Positions 32,067 through 41,892 of a DNA stretch of 64,000 nt are shown here, piece after piece. The DNA is from Bacillota bacterium (GTDB lineage: Bacteria; Bacillota; Sulfobacillia; JAJZYS01; JAJYTV01). Made by a program: the position numbers and the translations under genes. The notes beneath the pieces were generated by a model, which had not been told where the DNA came from, did no database searches, and was given only the letters and a program-made list of their open reading frames with translations. Within the stretch, counting starts at the first letter, position 1, and every line of letters begins with the position of its first letter. The stretch spans positions 1 to 64,000 of the forward strand of contig JAJZAT010000018.1 in the NCBI GenBank assembly GCA_021799275.1. The letters run 5' to 3'.

Positions 32067-32342
32067 TTACTTGGCGACCGAGTCCTTGAGAGCCTTGCCG
32101 GCCTTGAAGGCGGGCACGCGGCTCGCGGGAATCTTGATCTCCTTCTTGGTCTGCGGGTTCAGGCCCTTGCGCGCAGCGCGCGACCGAACCTCGAAGGTAC
32201 CGAAGCCAACGAGCGACACCTTGTCTCCACCGGTCAGAGCTTCCTCGACCGCTTCAACGAAGGCGGTGACCGCCTTGTCCGCGTCCTTCTTGCTCATCCC
32301 GGCGCGTTCGGCGACCTTCGCAACCAGCTCGGTCTTGTTCGT
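32067..32342 (-). CDS. hup: DNA-binding protein HU, probable ACG start
   Basis: The mature pattern [44 protein letters not shown] and [13 protein letters not shown] is a standard HU, a nucleoid protein that bends DNA. Counting from the codon aligned with Met1 gives 91 residues, the usual HU length. That codon is ACG (32340-32342), with GGGAGGGG 5 bases upstream. The only in-frame ATG (32399) is inside the mazG coding end and would add 19 residues without a ribosome binding site. I therefore infer an ACG start. The mazG-hup-rqcP order is known in other Bacillota. Confidence 0.88.
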   Translation of the reverse strand, partial: TNKTELVAKVAERAGMSKKDADKAVTAFVEAVEEALTGGDKVSLVGFGTFEVRSRAARKGLNPQTKKEIKIPASRVPAFKAGKALKDSVAK

Positions 32343-32373
32343 AGGTACCCCTCCCTGTGCCGATTGTCGACGC

Positions 32374-33585
32374 CTAAGATTCGTCAATTGGCCACCCATT
32401 CCTGCTTTGCTCGCCCATAATCTGCGCAGATTGTGCTATTTTCCACGCCTGCGAGGCCTTTTCCGACCCCGCGGCGGACAGGCGCTGGCCAAGCAGTGCC
32501 TCGGCACGCCTGCAGCGCGCCTTCAGCGCAGAGAGCGAGCGGCGCGCCTCGAGTTCCAGATCCTCTCCGGCGGCCACGCGCCCCTCGAAAAGTGCGGTGT
32601 AGCCGCCCTCTCCAAATTCCTGAATGCCACAGCGCATGAGTTTGCGCATGGCCTTCTCAAGCGCTGCAAGAGAGGATAATGAGGCGGGTATGCCGTCAAG
32701 TTCGCTTTGCCGACGCGTCCCCTCCTCCGTCTTGAGCTGCTCCCAGCGCGGCAGGAAGTCCTGCGCGCTTGCGTAGTGCTCGTCGCCGAACACGTGCGGG
32801 TGGCGGCGCACGAGTTTGCGCCACAGACCGTCCGTGATGTCGCTGAGGGTAAAGGTCCCCTCTTCGCGACCGAGCTCGCCATGGAACAGCACTTGCAGCA
32901 GCAAGTCTCCCAGTTCTTCCACAATCCCATGCAGATCGGCGTCGGAAAGCGCGTCATATGCCTCCGCGGCTTCCTCCAGCAGATAGGGCAGGAGGCTCAG
33001 GTGCGTCTGCTCACGATCCCAAGGGCAGCCGTCCGGCGCGCGCAGGATGGCCATGACGGCCGCCGCGGCGGCAAAAGGCAGCGCCGTGTCGCCGCCAAAC
33101 GGCGGCACATAGAGGACGTCCCCCGGCTCGCGCAATGCCGCGAGCTCCGCAAGCGGCCCATCCCGCCGTCGCCCGCTGCCGATCAGCAGACCCCGGCTCA
33201 GCGTCAAAAGCGCGTCGGGCAGGCCCGGATCGCCGTCACCGTACACGACAACGCCCTGACCGGCCGGCCAGGGATCCCGGCGGCTCGCATGCCGGCTGAC
33301 GCTGGCCCCGGGCAGCCCGAGCTCCAGGACCAGCGGCCGCGCGAACTGCACCGCAGCGCCCTGCCTGAGTCCCGCGTGTAGCCAGGGGTCGTCCACCTCC
33401 GGCCCACCGGGAAGCAACATGACATCATCCGCAGCGAAGCGCTCCGGAAGCTCGGTTGTGGCCCTGAGCCCCCTGGGTGCGAGGACGGTCCGATCGATGC
33501 CTGCCGGCGCGAACAGCCGGCCGGACGTCAAGGGCGGCAGATCCTGCCCGAAGCCGATGCCGAAGATCCGCACGTGCGCCATCAT
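32374..33585 (-). CDS. mazG: MazG nucleotide pyrophosphohydrolase (YabN-like)
   Basis: 403 residues. An N-terminal half (about 1-170) is a degenerate tetrapyrrole-methylase-like domain, as in YabN. The second half holds the MazG fold, with metal-binding [20 protein letters not shown] and the start motif [20 protein letters not shown], plus [15 protein letters not shown]. MazG hydrolyses non-canonical or excess NTPs. The start overlaps the spoVB-like stop by 4 bases. Gene order fits the yabM-yabN-hup-yabO locus. Confidence 0.88.
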   Translation of the reverse strand: MMAHVRIFGIGFGQDLPPLTSGRLFAPAGIDRTVLAPRGLRATTELPERFAADDVMLLPGGPEVDDPWLHAGLRQGAAVQFARPLVLELGLPGASVSRHASRRDPWPAGQGVVVYGDGDPGLPDALLTLSRGLLIGSGRRRDGPLAELAALREPGDVLYVPPFGGDTALPFAAAAAVMAILRAPDGCPWDREQTHLSLLPYLLEEAAEAYDALSDADLHGIVEELGDLLLQVLFHGELGREEGTFTLSDITDGLWRKLVRRHPHVFGDEHYASAQDFLPRWEQLKTEEGTRRQSELDGIPASLSSLAALEKAMRKLMRCGIQEFGEGGYTALFEGRVAAGEDLELEARRSLSALKARCRRAEALLGQRLSAAGSEKASQAWKIAQSAQIMGEQSRNGWPIDES

Positions 33586-35108
33586 CTCCTGCCCAGCAGC
33601 ATGCTCCGCAGCCGCTGCACCATGCTGCGAAGGGCTTCCCGCTCACCCGGGCCGAACCCTCCCAGGACTCCCAGCAGGATGAGGTACGTCACGCCGCCGG
33701 CCCCGATCGCGACCAGAGTGCCGAGCCCCGTGGAGGGGGCCATTAGGCGCAAGACGACGGCCATTCCCAGCACCGCGGCGATCGGTGGCAGGGCCCAACT
33801 GCCGAGCATCGGCTGCCGCGTGAGGCGGCTCGCGGACGACACGTTCAGGCCGGCCCAGACGAGGTAGGCCGTACTCGTGGCCAGCGCGGCGCCGATGATG
33901 CCGACCTGCCGAACCAGCACGACGCTCAGCAGGAGCTTCGCGAGCGTGGCGATGCCGAGGTTCGCGAGCGGCCGCCAGGTGTGCCCCTGTCCCTGCAGGG
34001 CGGCCGCCGCCACCTGGCCGAAACCGAACAGCAGCGCGCTCGGCGCGAGCGCCGTCAGGGTGGGGGCGGCCGCAGGGCTGCCGAAGAAGAGCCGGACGAT
34101 CGGCCCGCTCAGCATGAAGAGACCCACCGCGGCCGGCAGCAGCCAGCGGAAGGCCGCCGCCAGCGCGTCGCGCGTCAGGGTCCTTGCCGCAGCCCCGTCG
34201 CCCCTGGCCGTCGCCGTGGACACGGCCGGCACCAGCGCCACCGCGATGGCGCCGCTGAGGATGGCCGGCAAGGCCACGAGCGGCATCGCGTAGCCGCTTA
34301 GGACCCCGTAGGCCCCGGTGCGCATGTGGGCGCCGTAGCCGCGCTGCTGCAGGGCCGACGGCACGATGACAAGGTCGACGAGTTGCATCATCGGCACGCC
34401 AAGCCCTGTCACCGTGATCGGCAGGGCGAGGCCGAGCAGTTCCGTGAGAATCCGCCTGGTCGGCATGCCGCGGCGTCCCCCGCGCGGCGGCGGCCTGAGG
34501 CGCCTCAGGAGCACCAGTACGGCGAGGCCCGCCAGCGCGCCGAGGCCCGCGGCACCGGCCGCACCGGCGGCTGCCCACGCGACACCCAAGGGACGCAGCA
34601 CATAGGCGAGGACGATAATGCCGACCACGCGGACGAGCTGCTCCAGCACCTGCGAGATCGCCGTCGGCGCCATCTGCTGATAGCCCTGGAAGTAGCCTCT
34701 CAAGGCCGACATCGCCGCAACCAGCAGCACAGCGGGCGCCACGGCCGCGATCGCGAGCGCCGCGCGGGGGTCTCGCGCGACGTTCTGAGCCAGCCAGGGA
34801 GCCGCGAGAAGCAGTCCTGTGGCGCCCAGGATGCCGAGCACCAGCAGCACGGTCGTGGCGACGCGCAGGATGCGCTCGGCTTCGCGATGCGCCCCCCGCG
34901 CGACGCTCTGGGCGACGAGACGCGAAACGGCCACCGGCAGACCGCCGGTGGCGATGGCCAGGGTCAGGGCGTAAGCGGGGTAGGCCATGTGGTAGAGGCC
35001 AACGCCCTCCGGGCCGAGGAGCCGTGGCAGAAGCAGCCGGTAGAGTCCGAGGAGGCGGCTGAGGATGCCCCCGAGCAGGAGAAGTCCGGTACCCTGCCAG
35101 AACGCCAA
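33582..35108 (-). CDS. spoVB: SpoVB-like polysaccharide/lipid II flippase (MOP superfamily)
   Basis: 508 residues and about 14 membrane helices of the MVF/PST flippase type. The N-terminus GTGLLLLGGILSRLLGLYRL and the block SALRGYFQGYQQMAPTAISQ followed by QVLEQLVRVVG are characteristic of SpoVB/YabM proteins, which move cell-wall precursors across the membrane, often for spore cortex synthesis. It is the first gene of the conserved mazG/hup/rqcP locus. Whether it is the spoVB or yabM paralogue cannot be settled from this window. Confidence 0.85.
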   Translation of the reverse strand: MAFWQGTGLLLLGGILSRLLGLYRLLLPRLLGPEGVGLYHMAYPAYALTLAIATGGLPVAVSRLVAQSVARGAHREAERILRVATTVLLVLGILGATGLLLAAPWLAQNVARDPRAALAIAAVAPAVLLVAAMSALRGYFQGYQQMAPTAISQVLEQLVRVVGIIVLAYVLRPLGVAWAAAGAAGAAGLGALAGLAVLVLLRRLRPPPRGGRRGMPTRRILTELLGLALPITVTGLGVPMMQLVDLVIVPSALQQRGYGAHMRTGAYGVLSGYAMPLVALPAILSGAIAVALVPAVSTATARGDGAAARTLTRDALAAAFRWLLPAAVGLFMLSGPIVRLFFGSPAAAPTLTALAPSALLFGFGQVAAAALQGQGHTWRPLANLGIATLAKLLLSVVLVRQVGIIGAALATSTAYLVWAGLNVSSASRLTRQPMLGSWALPPIAAVLGMAVVLRLMAPSTGLGTLVAIGAGGVTYLILLGVLGGFGPGEREALRSMVQRLRSMLLGRR

Positions 35109-35158
35109 GGGCCGACACCCCCATACAGTTCATGCGGGCGTCGCCGGCATATGCAGAA

Positions 35159-35187
35159 GGGCCGCCGCTCACGAGGAGCGGCGGCCC
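35159..35187 (-). terminator. Terminator at the end of the nuo operon
   Basis: A perfect 12-base stem GGGCCGCCGCTC (35159-35170) / GAGCGGCGGCCC (35176-35187) with a 5-base loop lies 15 bases past the nuoN stop, followed by TTCTGC on the minus strand. A strong hairpin with a weak U-tract. Confidence 0.65.
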
Positions 35188-35201
35188 GGGAGGTTTTCGG
35201 T

Positions 35202-36647
35202 CTAGAGCCCGTACATGGCGTGCGCCGCGTGCTGCAGCACCGTCGTCACGAGGGACGGCAGCAGGCCGAGCACCAGCGTGCCGACGAGCATAGCGCCCAC
35301 GGCGAACTGCTGGGCCCAGTGCGCCTTCTCGGCCACGGGAGCCTCGGCCTCGGCGTGCTGGAACATGTATGCGATCGGCCTCAGGTAGTAGTAGAGGCTG
35401 ATCATCGTTCCCACAAGGATCGCGATGGCGAGCAGCAGGCCGCCCGACGCGACGGCGGCGCGCAGGATGTAGAACTTGCCCGGGAAGCCCACGAGCGGCG
35501 GAATCGAGGCGAGCGAGAGCAGGAAGAGCGTCATGGCGCTCGCTAGCCACGGCCGGCGGTAGAAGAGCCCGCGGTAGGCGGGAAGCTCCGCGCCCTCCTC
35601 GTTCTCGCCCGAGAGTGCGCCGACGACGGCGAACGCGCCGAGGTTCATGAAGGCGTATGCCACGATGTAGAACATGCCCGAACCGATGCCGGTCTGGCTG
35701 TTCGCGACGATGGCGACGACGAGGTAGCCGGCCTGGGCGATACCGGAGTAGGCCAGCATGCGCTTCATGTTGGTCTGGCGCAGCGCTGCCAGGTTGCCGT
35801 AGAGGAGGGTCAGCACCGCGATGAAGCTGAGGACTGGTTGCCAGTGCACCAGCGCGGCAGGCAGCGCCACGGTGAGCAGGCGCGCCAGCACGCCGAACGC
35901 GGCGGCCTTCGTCCCGACCGACATGAAGGCGGTGACCGGCGTCGGTGCGCCTTCGTAGACGTCGGGAACCCAGTTCTGGAACGGCACCAGGGCGAGCTTG
36001 AACGCGAGTCCGGCCATCACGAGGCCGGCGCCAAGTTCGAGGTAGAGCGGCTGGGTGCCGACGTTCTGCAGGAGCGCCGTCTGAATGCCCTGCAGCGTGA
36101 CCGACCCTGTCGCGCCGTAGAGGAAGGCTAGGCCGTAGAGGAAGATGCCGGAGGAGAAGGCCCCGATCAAGAGGTACTTCATCGCGGCCTCGCCGGACTT
36201 CTCGCGGTGGCGGCGGAAGCCCGAGAGGATGTAGAGCGGCAGCGACAACACCTCGAGGCCGAGGAAGATGGAGAGGAGTTCGACGGCGGACGTCATCACT
36301 ATCATGCCGATCGCCGCCCAGAGCACGAGCGCCACGTAATCCGAGCCCGGCTCCACCTCGCGCAGGCCGAGGAGAAGTCCGGCGAAAGCGGAGATCAGGA
36401 TGGCGGCATCCATGGCGATGGAGAAGTGATCGGCGACGATGGCGCCGCCGAACGACGCCTGCACCGGACCCTGCCAGAGGATCGGCAGGGTGCCGAGGGC
36501 CACGAGGACACCGATGGCCCCGAGGTAGTTGAGCGCGGGACTGTGCCGCTCGCGCATGAAGAGCGCGATCAGCAGCACCAGCACGGACGTGACGAGCAGC
36601 ACGATCTCCGGCAGGATGCCCAGCGGGTTGATGACAGGGAAGTTCAC
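35202..36647 (-). CDS. nuoN: NADH-quinone oxidoreductase subunit N
   Basis: 481 residues and about 14 membrane helices of the Mrp/antiporter family. Conserved proton-channel blocks are visible: LVMAGLAFKLALVPFQNWVP with the Lys, followed by DVYEGAPTPVTAFMSVGTKA. It is one of three antiporter-like proton-pumping subunits. GTG 36647 overlaps the nuoM stop (GTGA), so translation is coupled. Last gene of the operon. Confidence 0.95.
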   Translation of the reverse strand: MNFPVINPLGILPEIVLLVTSVLVLLIALFMRERHSPALNYLGAIGVLVALGTLPILWQGPVQASFGGAIVADHFSIAMDAAILISAFAGLLLGLREVEPGSDYVALVLWAAIGMIVMTSAVELLSIFLGLEVLSLPLYILSGFRRHREKSGEAAMKYLLIGAFSSGIFLYGLAFLYGATGSVTLQGIQTALLQNVGTQPLYLELGAGLVMAGLAFKLALVPFQNWVPDVYEGAPTPVTAFMSVGTKAAAFGVLARLLTVALPAALVHWQPVLSFIAVLTLLYGNLAALRQTNMKRMLAYSGIAQAGYLVVAIVANSQTGIGSGMFYIVAYAFMNLGAFAVVGALSGENEEGAELPAYRGLFYRRPWLASAMTLFLLSLASIPPLVGFPGKFYILRAAVASGGLLLAIAILVGTMISLYYYLRPIAYMFQHAEAEAPVAEKAHWAQQFAVGAMLVGTLVLGLLPSLVTTVLQHAAHAMYGL

Positions 36648-38143
36648 TTGACCTGCACCTCCGACGTCACGGCGGACGGCCCCTGTGCCGTCGCCCGGAC
36701 CGATTGCGAGACATGCGTGAGGGCAGGTCCGATGGTCTTGGTGATGGCCTTCGGGTAGAGGCCGAAGAATACCATCGCCAGGATCAGCGGCGCGATCAGG
36801 GCGATCTGCCCGCCCCTGATCTCGGGCCGCTCGCCAGTGGCCCCTTCCAGCGCCCTGGGCGTGCCGTGCGCGACCTTCTGGAACAGGCGAACGAAGTAGG
36901 CCGCCGAGAGGATCACCGCGACGACCGCGATCCACGCCCAGACGGCGTGCGTCATGTAGATACCGGTCAGCAGCGTGATCTCCCCTGCGAAGCCTTGCAG
37001 ACCGGGCAGGCCCAGGCCCGTCAGCACGGCGATCAGGAAGAGGCCGGCCAGGATCGGTCCGCGTGCCTCGAGTCCGCCGAGCGCCTCGAGGTCCCGCGTG
37101 CCGAGCCGCTCCTCGACGAGACCGAAGAGCAGGAAGAGGCCGGAGGCGTAGATGCCGTGGTTGAACATCTGGAGCACGGCGCCCTGCAGGCCCGTGTAAC
37201 TGAGGGCGGCGATACCTAGAAGGACGAGGCCGAGGTGCGAGAGCGAGGAGTACCCGATGACGAGCTTGCCGTCACGCTGCGCCAGGGCGACGAACGCACC
37301 GTAGAGGATGCTGATCAGGGCGAGCACCCCGAGCACGGGCGCAAAGCGCTGCGCGGCGGTGGGCAGGATCGGCATCGCAATGCGCAGGAAGGCGTAGAGG
37401 GCCGTCTTGGACAGCACCGACGAAAGCATCGTCGTCACCGGCGCGGGAGCCTCGGCGTAGGCCTCAGGCATCCAGCTGTGGAACGGGAAGGTCGGGATCT
37501 TCACCATGAAGGCGAAGGCGAATGCGGCGAAGAGCCACATCTGCGTCGAGACCGGCAGGCTCAGGTGACTGAGCGCCGTGATGGAGAAGCTCCAGTGGCC
37601 CAGCTGCAGGAACGCCTCGTAACCGAGCACCACGACTGCAGCCAGCATCAGGAGACTGGGGACCAGGGAGTAGATCAGGAACTTGATCGCCGCCCGCTGC
37701 CGCCTGGGTCCGCCGTAGCTGGCGATCAGGATGTAGGCGGGGATGATCATGGCCTCCCAGAAGACGTAGAACACGAAGAGGTCCGCCGCGAGGAACACGC
37801 CGATGGCGGTCGCCTCGAGCAGCAGGAAGAGGACGTAGTACGTGCGGTCCCGCACCGGTGTCCAGGCGATGGCCACCGCCGAGACCACGGTTGTCAGGAT
37901 CAGCAGCACGAGCGAGAGTCCGTCGAGTCCCAGCGACCAGTTCACGCCCCAGGCCCCGATCCACGGCACGCTGATCAATGTGCCGTAGCCGCTGCCGTGG
38001 CCGTAGGCCGCCGGGATCACGTAGAGCGTCACGAGGAAGGTCAGGACGGCCACTCCGAACGCCGTCCAGCGTGCGGCCTTGGCGGGCAGCAGGAGCAGGA
38101 GGAGAGCGCCCAGGACCGGCAGGAAAAACAAGACTTCCAGCAT
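36644..38143 (-). CDS. nuoM: NADH-quinone oxidoreductase subunit M
   Basis: 499 residues and about 14 helices. Family blocks include AFAFAFMVKIPTFPFHSWMP, then AYAEAPAPVTTMLSSVLSKT, and the early Glu-containing block FYVFWEAMIIPAYILIASYG. An antiporter-like proton-pumping subunit of complex I. ATG 38143 follows AGGAGGTG with 7-base spacing. It overlaps nuoN by 4 bases. Confidence 0.95.
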   Translation of the reverse strand: MLEVLFFLPVLGALLLLLLPAKAARWTAFGVAVLTFLVTLYVIPAAYGHGSGYGTLISVPWIGAWGVNWSLGLDGLSLVLLILTTVVSAVAIAWTPVRDRTYYVLFLLLEATAIGVFLAADLFVFYVFWEAMIIPAYILIASYGGPRRQRAAIKFLIYSLVPSLLMLAAVVVLGYEAFLQLGHWSFSITALSHLSLPVSTQMWLFAAFAFAFMVKIPTFPFHSWMPEAYAEAPAPVTTMLSSVLSKTALYAFLRIAMPILPTAAQRFAPVLGVLALISILYGAFVALAQRDGKLVIGYSSLSHLGLVLLGIAALSYTGLQGAVLQMFNHGIYASGLFLLFGLVEERLGTRDLEALGGLEARGPILAGLFLIAVLTGLGLPGLQGFAGEITLLTGIYMTHAVWAWIAVVAVILSAAYFVRLFQKVAHGTPRALEGATGERPEIRGGQIALIAPLILAMVFFGLYPKAITKTIGPALTHVSQSVRATAQGPSAVTSEVQVK

Positions 38144-38155
38144 TCCCAGCACCTC

Positions 38156-40033
38156 CTACTGCACCAGAGTGAGGTAGGCCACGATGGCCACACCGCCGAT
38201 GAGCACCGCCAGGCCGTAGCGCCGCAGGAAGCCGTCCTGGAGCGGCGCCAAGGCCTCGCCCCAGGCCTTGACCAGTGCCGCGATACCCATCACGATGCCG
38301 TCCATCACGATTCGGTCGAACAGGTCGAGCGCAATGCCGAGGTGGTCGGTCGTCCAGACGAGGGCCGCGTGGCCGATCTCGTCGATGTAGTACTTGTTGT
38401 AGAGCACCTTGTGCACGCCGCGCACGCCCTCGGGCAGCTCCGTGCGTACCTCGCCGCGGCCGAAAAACAGCCACGCGACGTAGATGCCCACCAGGACCAG
38501 CACCGCTGTGAGCGCCATAGCGCCCCAGTTCGGCGCCGCCGAGGCGGCTGCGATCGTGCCGCCGGGGTAGCGGGCGAACACGGGAGCGAGCCAGTCGTCG
38601 AAGACGCTCCAGGCGCCCGGCACATTGAGGTACCCGCCGAACAGCGCGCCGACCGCGAGGACGATCAAGGGGATCGTCATGACCTTCGGCGATTCGTGCG
38701 GGTGGCCGTCGCCACGATACTTGCCGTGGAAGGTGAGGAAGATCAGGCGGAAGATGTAGAGCGCCGTGAAGAACGCCGTGACGACGCCGACGAGCCAGAG
38801 CCAAAAGTGGCCAGAGGCCAAGGCCTGGCCGAGGATCTCATCCTTCGAGAAGAAGCCCGCGAAGAGCGGCACGCCCGCGTTCGATGCCGCACCGATCAGC
38901 ATCGTCCAGTAGGTGATGGGCAGCAGTTTCTTCAGTCCGCCCATCTTGCGCATGTCCTGCTCGCCGCTCACCGCGTGGATCACGGAGCCGGCGGCAAGGA
39001 AGAGGAGCGCCTTGAAAAAGGCGTGCATCGTCAGGTGGAAGATGCCCGCGGCGTAAGCCCCGATGCCCACCGCCAGGAACATGTAGCCCAGCTGCGACAC
39101 CGTCGAGTAGGCGATGACGCGCTTGATGTCGTTCTGCGTGATGGCGATCGTCGCGGCGAACAGCGCCGTGAAGGCGCCGATGCCGGCGATCCACTCGGCC
39201 GCGACCGGCGCGGCGTGGAAGATCGGGTACGCGCGCGCCACGAGGTAGACGCCCGCCGTCACCATCGTGGCCGCGTGGATCAGGGCGGAGACCGGTGTCG
39301 GGCCTTCCATGGCGTCCGGCAGCCAGACGTGCAGCGGGAACTGCGCCGACTTGGCCGCGGCTCCGAGGTAGAGGAGGAAGGCGATCAGCTCGACCTGGAA
39401 GGCCGAGAGCGAGCTCACGTGGCTGAACACGCCGGCGTAGTTCAGGCGGCCGAGGGTCGTGACCAGGATGAAGATCGCCAGCATGATGCCGACGTCACCA
39501 GCGACGTTGAGGACCAACGCCTTGCGGGCCGCCTGCACGGCGCTCGGGCGGGTGTGCCAGAAGCCGATCAGGAGGTAAGACGCCAGACCGACGCCGCCCC
39601 AGCCGACGAGGAGGAAGACGAAGTTGTCCGCCGACACGAGCAGCAGCATCGCGAGGGCAAAGAGGTTCAGGTAGCTGAAGAAGCGCTGGAAGTTGTCGTC
39701 GTCGTGCATGTAGCCGACCGAGTACAGGTGGATCAGGAAACCGACGAACGTAACGATCAGGAAGAACGTCGTCGACAGCGGGTCGATCAGGAGGCCGAAC
39801 TGCAGCTTCAGGGCACCGGCGTGAATCCACTGCCAGTACACCGGGTCGAAGCTGCGCTGCGCCGGCGGCAGCTGCAGCAGGCGCCAGAACACGGACAGGG
39901 TCCAGAGGAACGCGGCGCCCATGGCACCCACCGTGACGTACGCGGTTGCCTTACGCCCGATGCTCTTGCCGAAGATGGCGGCGATCAGGCTGCCGAGCGC
40001 CGGCAGGAGGAGGATAACGATTGCGTCTTGCAT
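38156..40033 (-). CDS. nuoL: NADH-quinone oxidoreductase subunit L
   Basis: 625 residues with about 16 helices. Family blocks: VGWGGVGLASYLLIGFWHTR, GAAAKSAQFPLHVWLPDAME followed by GPTPVSALIHAATMVTAGVY, and HAFFKALLFLAAGSVIHAVS. The long amphipathic C-terminal helix region is present. It is the distal proton-pumping subunit of complex I. Starts 3 bases after nuoK. Confidence 0.96.
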   Translation of the reverse strand: MQDAIVILLLPALGSLIAAIFGKSIGRKATAYVTVGAMGAAFLWTLSVFWRLLQLPPAQRSFDPVYWQWIHAGALKLQFGLLIDPLSTTFFLIVTFVGFLIHLYSVGYMHDDDNFQRFFSYLNLFALAMLLLVSADNFVFLLVGWGGVGLASYLLIGFWHTRPSAVQAARKALVLNVAGDVGIMLAIFILVTTLGRLNYAGVFSHVSSLSAFQVELIAFLLYLGAAAKSAQFPLHVWLPDAMEGPTPVSALIHAATMVTAGVYLVARAYPIFHAAPVAAEWIAGIGAFTALFAATIAITQNDIKRVIAYSTVSQLGYMFLAVGIGAYAAGIFHLTMHAFFKALLFLAAGSVIHAVSGEQDMRKMGGLKKLLPITYWTMLIGAASNAGVPLFAGFFSKDEILGQALASGHFWLWLVGVVTAFFTALYIFRLIFLTFHGKYRGDGHPHESPKVMTIPLIVLAVGALFGGYLNVPGAWSVFDDWLAPVFARYPGGTIAAASAAPNWGAMALTAVLVLVGIYVAWLFFGRGEVRTELPEGVRGVHKVLYNKYYIDEIGHAALVWTTDHLGIALDLFDRIVMDGIVMGIAALVKAWGEALAPLQDGFLRRYGLAVLIGGVAIVAYLTLVQ

Positions 40034-40036
40034 GTC

Positions 40037-40339
40037 CTACCCCTTCATCAGCGAGAGGTCGTCGACGTCCACGTGCTCGCGCTTGCGGAACACCATGACG
40101 ATGATCGCCAGGCCGATCGCGACTTCCGCCGCGGCGACCGTGATCACCAGGAACACGAAGATGTGCCCCGCCATGTCGAGATACTGGCGTGCGAACGCCA
40201 CGAAGCTGAGGTTTACCGCGTTCCACATCAGCTCGACCGCCATGAACATCTGCAGCGGGTTGCGCCGTGACAGGACGCCTACGCCGCCGATGACGAACAG
40301 CACGGCGGAGAGGACAAGATAGTAGCCGATCGGCACCAT
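40037..40339 (-). CDS. nuoK: NADH-quinone oxidoreductase subunit K
   Basis: 100 residues, the usual NuoK length, from ATG 40339 (MVPIGYYLVLSAVLFVIGGV). Three helices; the conserved Glu residues lie in MFMAVELMWNAVNLSFVAFA and ITVAAAEVAIGLAIIVMVF, both needed for proton coupling in other species. Between nuoJ and nuoL. Confidence 0.95.
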   Translation of the reverse strand: MVPIGYYLVLSAVLFVIGGVGVLSRRNPLQMFMAVELMWNAVNLSFVAFARQYLDMAGHIFVFLVITVAAAEVAIGLAIIVMVFRKREHVDVDDLSLMKG

Positions 40340-40352
40340 GAGCTTCCCTCCC

Positions 40353-40865
40353 CTACTCCTGCTCGCGTCCGAGTACGACGACGCCGATGACTGCGACAAG
40401 CAGCACGACGGCCGTCAGCTCGAAGGGCAGGAGGTATCGCGTAAAGAGCGCCGTGCCGAACGAGGCAATCGTGCCGAAGCTCCCGCCTTGCGGGCCGGCA
40501 AGCGTCCCGACCCACCCCGCGCCGACGAGGGAGTGCAGAACCAGCACGAAGAGGATGAGACCGAAGAGTCCGGCGATCAGGGTCTGGTAGGCGAGGCGCA
40601 GGTGGTGCTCCTCCCTCGGCGGTTTGACGCCCGCCATGAGGAGCGTCACCACGAAGAGGAAGAGAACCATGACCGCCCCTGCGTAGACCAGCACCTCGAC
40701 CACGGCGAGGAACTCGGCGTGAAGCAGCAGGAAGAGGACACCGAGCGACAGCATGGTGAGCACGAGCGACAAGGCCGTGTGCACGGGGTTGCGCAGCGTC
40801 ACGACGCCGATGGCGCCCGCGACGGCCAGCACGGCTGCGATCCAGAAGACGACGGTGCTCAGCAT
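40353..40865 (-). CDS. nuoJ: NADH-quinone oxidoreductase subunit J
   Basis: 170 residues with five helices; the block HTALSLVLTMLSLGVLFLLL and AEFLAVVEVLVYAGAVMVLF match NuoJ. ATG 40865 is followed by LSTVVFWIAAVLAVAGA. It starts 45 bases after nuoH, where nuoI would normally lie; that gap is too small for any gene. Confidence 0.94.
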   Translation of the reverse strand: MLSTVVFWIAAVLAVAGAIGVVTLRNPVHTALSLVLTMLSLGVLFLLLHAEFLAVVEVLVYAGAVMVLFLFVVTLLMAGVKPPREEHHLRLAYQTLIAGLFGLILFVLVLHSLVGAGWVGTLAGPQGGSFGTIASFGTALFTRYLLPFELTAVVLLVAVIGVVVLGREQE

Positions 40866-40910
40866 CGGAAGACCCCCTTGAGAAGGCCGGGGCACAGCGC
40901 CCCGGCCCCC

Positions 40911-41891
40911 TTAGCGTGCAACGGCCACCCAGACGGCGGTCGCGAGCGTGTTGAGAAGGGCCACCGGCAGAAGCACCTTCCAGCCGAAGGCCATGAGGCG
41001 ATCGTAGCGCAGCCGGGGCAGCGTCGCCCGCAGCCAGATGAAGAAGTACATGAACGCCGCGACCTTGATCAGGAACCAGAGCTCCGGCGGCAGCCAGGGT
41101 CCGTGCCAGCCGCCGAGGAAGAGGGTCGTGGCAAGGCCGGACACCGTGATCATGTTGATGTACTCCGCCATCATGTACATGGCCCATTTGAGGCCCGTGT
41201 ACTCCGTATGGTAACCAGCCACAAGCTCGTTCTCGGCTTCCGGCAAGTCGAACGGCGTGCGGTTCGTCTCGGCGACCATGGTGATCACATAGATGATGAA
41301 GCCGAGGATCTCGGGCACGATGTACCAGAGGTGGTACTGCCGCGCGATGATCGTGTTGAGGTCGGTGGAGCCCGCGAGGAGCAGAACGCCGGTCACCGCG
41401 AGGCCCATCGCGAGTTCGTAGGAGATGATCTGTGCCGTCGAGCGCAGGCCACCGAGCAGGCTGTACTTGTTCGACGAGGCCCAACCGCCGAGGATGATGC
41501 CGTACACGCCCAGGGCGGTGATGGCGAAGATGAACAGGATGCCGATGTCCGGCCCGCCGATCTCCATCGGAACGGTCCGGCCGAAGATGTGGAGCGGTGG
41601 TCCCCAGGGGATGACCGCGAACGCCACAATGGCCGCCGTGAGGGAGATGAACGGAGCCAGGAGGTAGATGGCGCGGTCCGCCGCGGTCGGGATGATCTCC
41701 TCTTTGAAGACCAGCTTGAGTCCGTCGGCCACGAACTGCATCACCCCGGCCGGGCCGAGGCGGTTCGGCCCCGGCCGGAACTGGAAGCGCGCGAGCACCT
41801 TGCGCTCCAGCCAGGTCATCACGCCGAATGCCGCAAGCAGCAGCACGGCTGTGATGAGACCCTTGACGATGATGAGAATGACTGTGAGCAT
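40911..41891 (-). CDS. nuoH: NADH-quinone oxidoreductase subunit H
   Basis: 326 residues and about eight helices. Quinone-site loop blocks include FGVMTWLERKVLARFQFRPG, NRLGPAGVMQFVADGLKLVF, and AETNRTPFDLPEAENELVAG, all diagnostic. NuoH links the quinone chamber to the proton channels. Starts immediately after nuoG, with the nuoG stop forming part of its leader. Confidence 0.96.
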   Translation of the reverse strand: MLTVILIIVKGLITAVLLLAAFGVMTWLERKVLARFQFRPGPNRLGPAGVMQFVADGLKLVFKEEIIPTAADRAIYLLAPFISLTAAIVAFAVIPWGPPLHIFGRTVPMEIGGPDIGILFIFAITALGVYGIILGGWASSNKYSLLGGLRSTAQIISYELAMGLAVTGVLLLAGSTDLNTIIARQYHLWYIVPEILGFIIYVITMVAETNRTPFDLPEAENELVAGYHTEYTGLKWAMYMMAEYINMITVSGLATTLFLGGWHGPWLPPELWFLIKVAAFMYFFIWLRATLPRLRYDRLMAFGWKVLLPVALLNTLATAVWVAVAR

Positions 41892-41892
41892 C

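Noticed and set aside
37235-40270. Very long (1011-codon) open frame on the plus strand opposite nuoL-nuoM
   Set aside because: Its product is full of Gln, Arg, Asp and His with no domain pattern; it is the mirror of membrane-protein codons at high GC.
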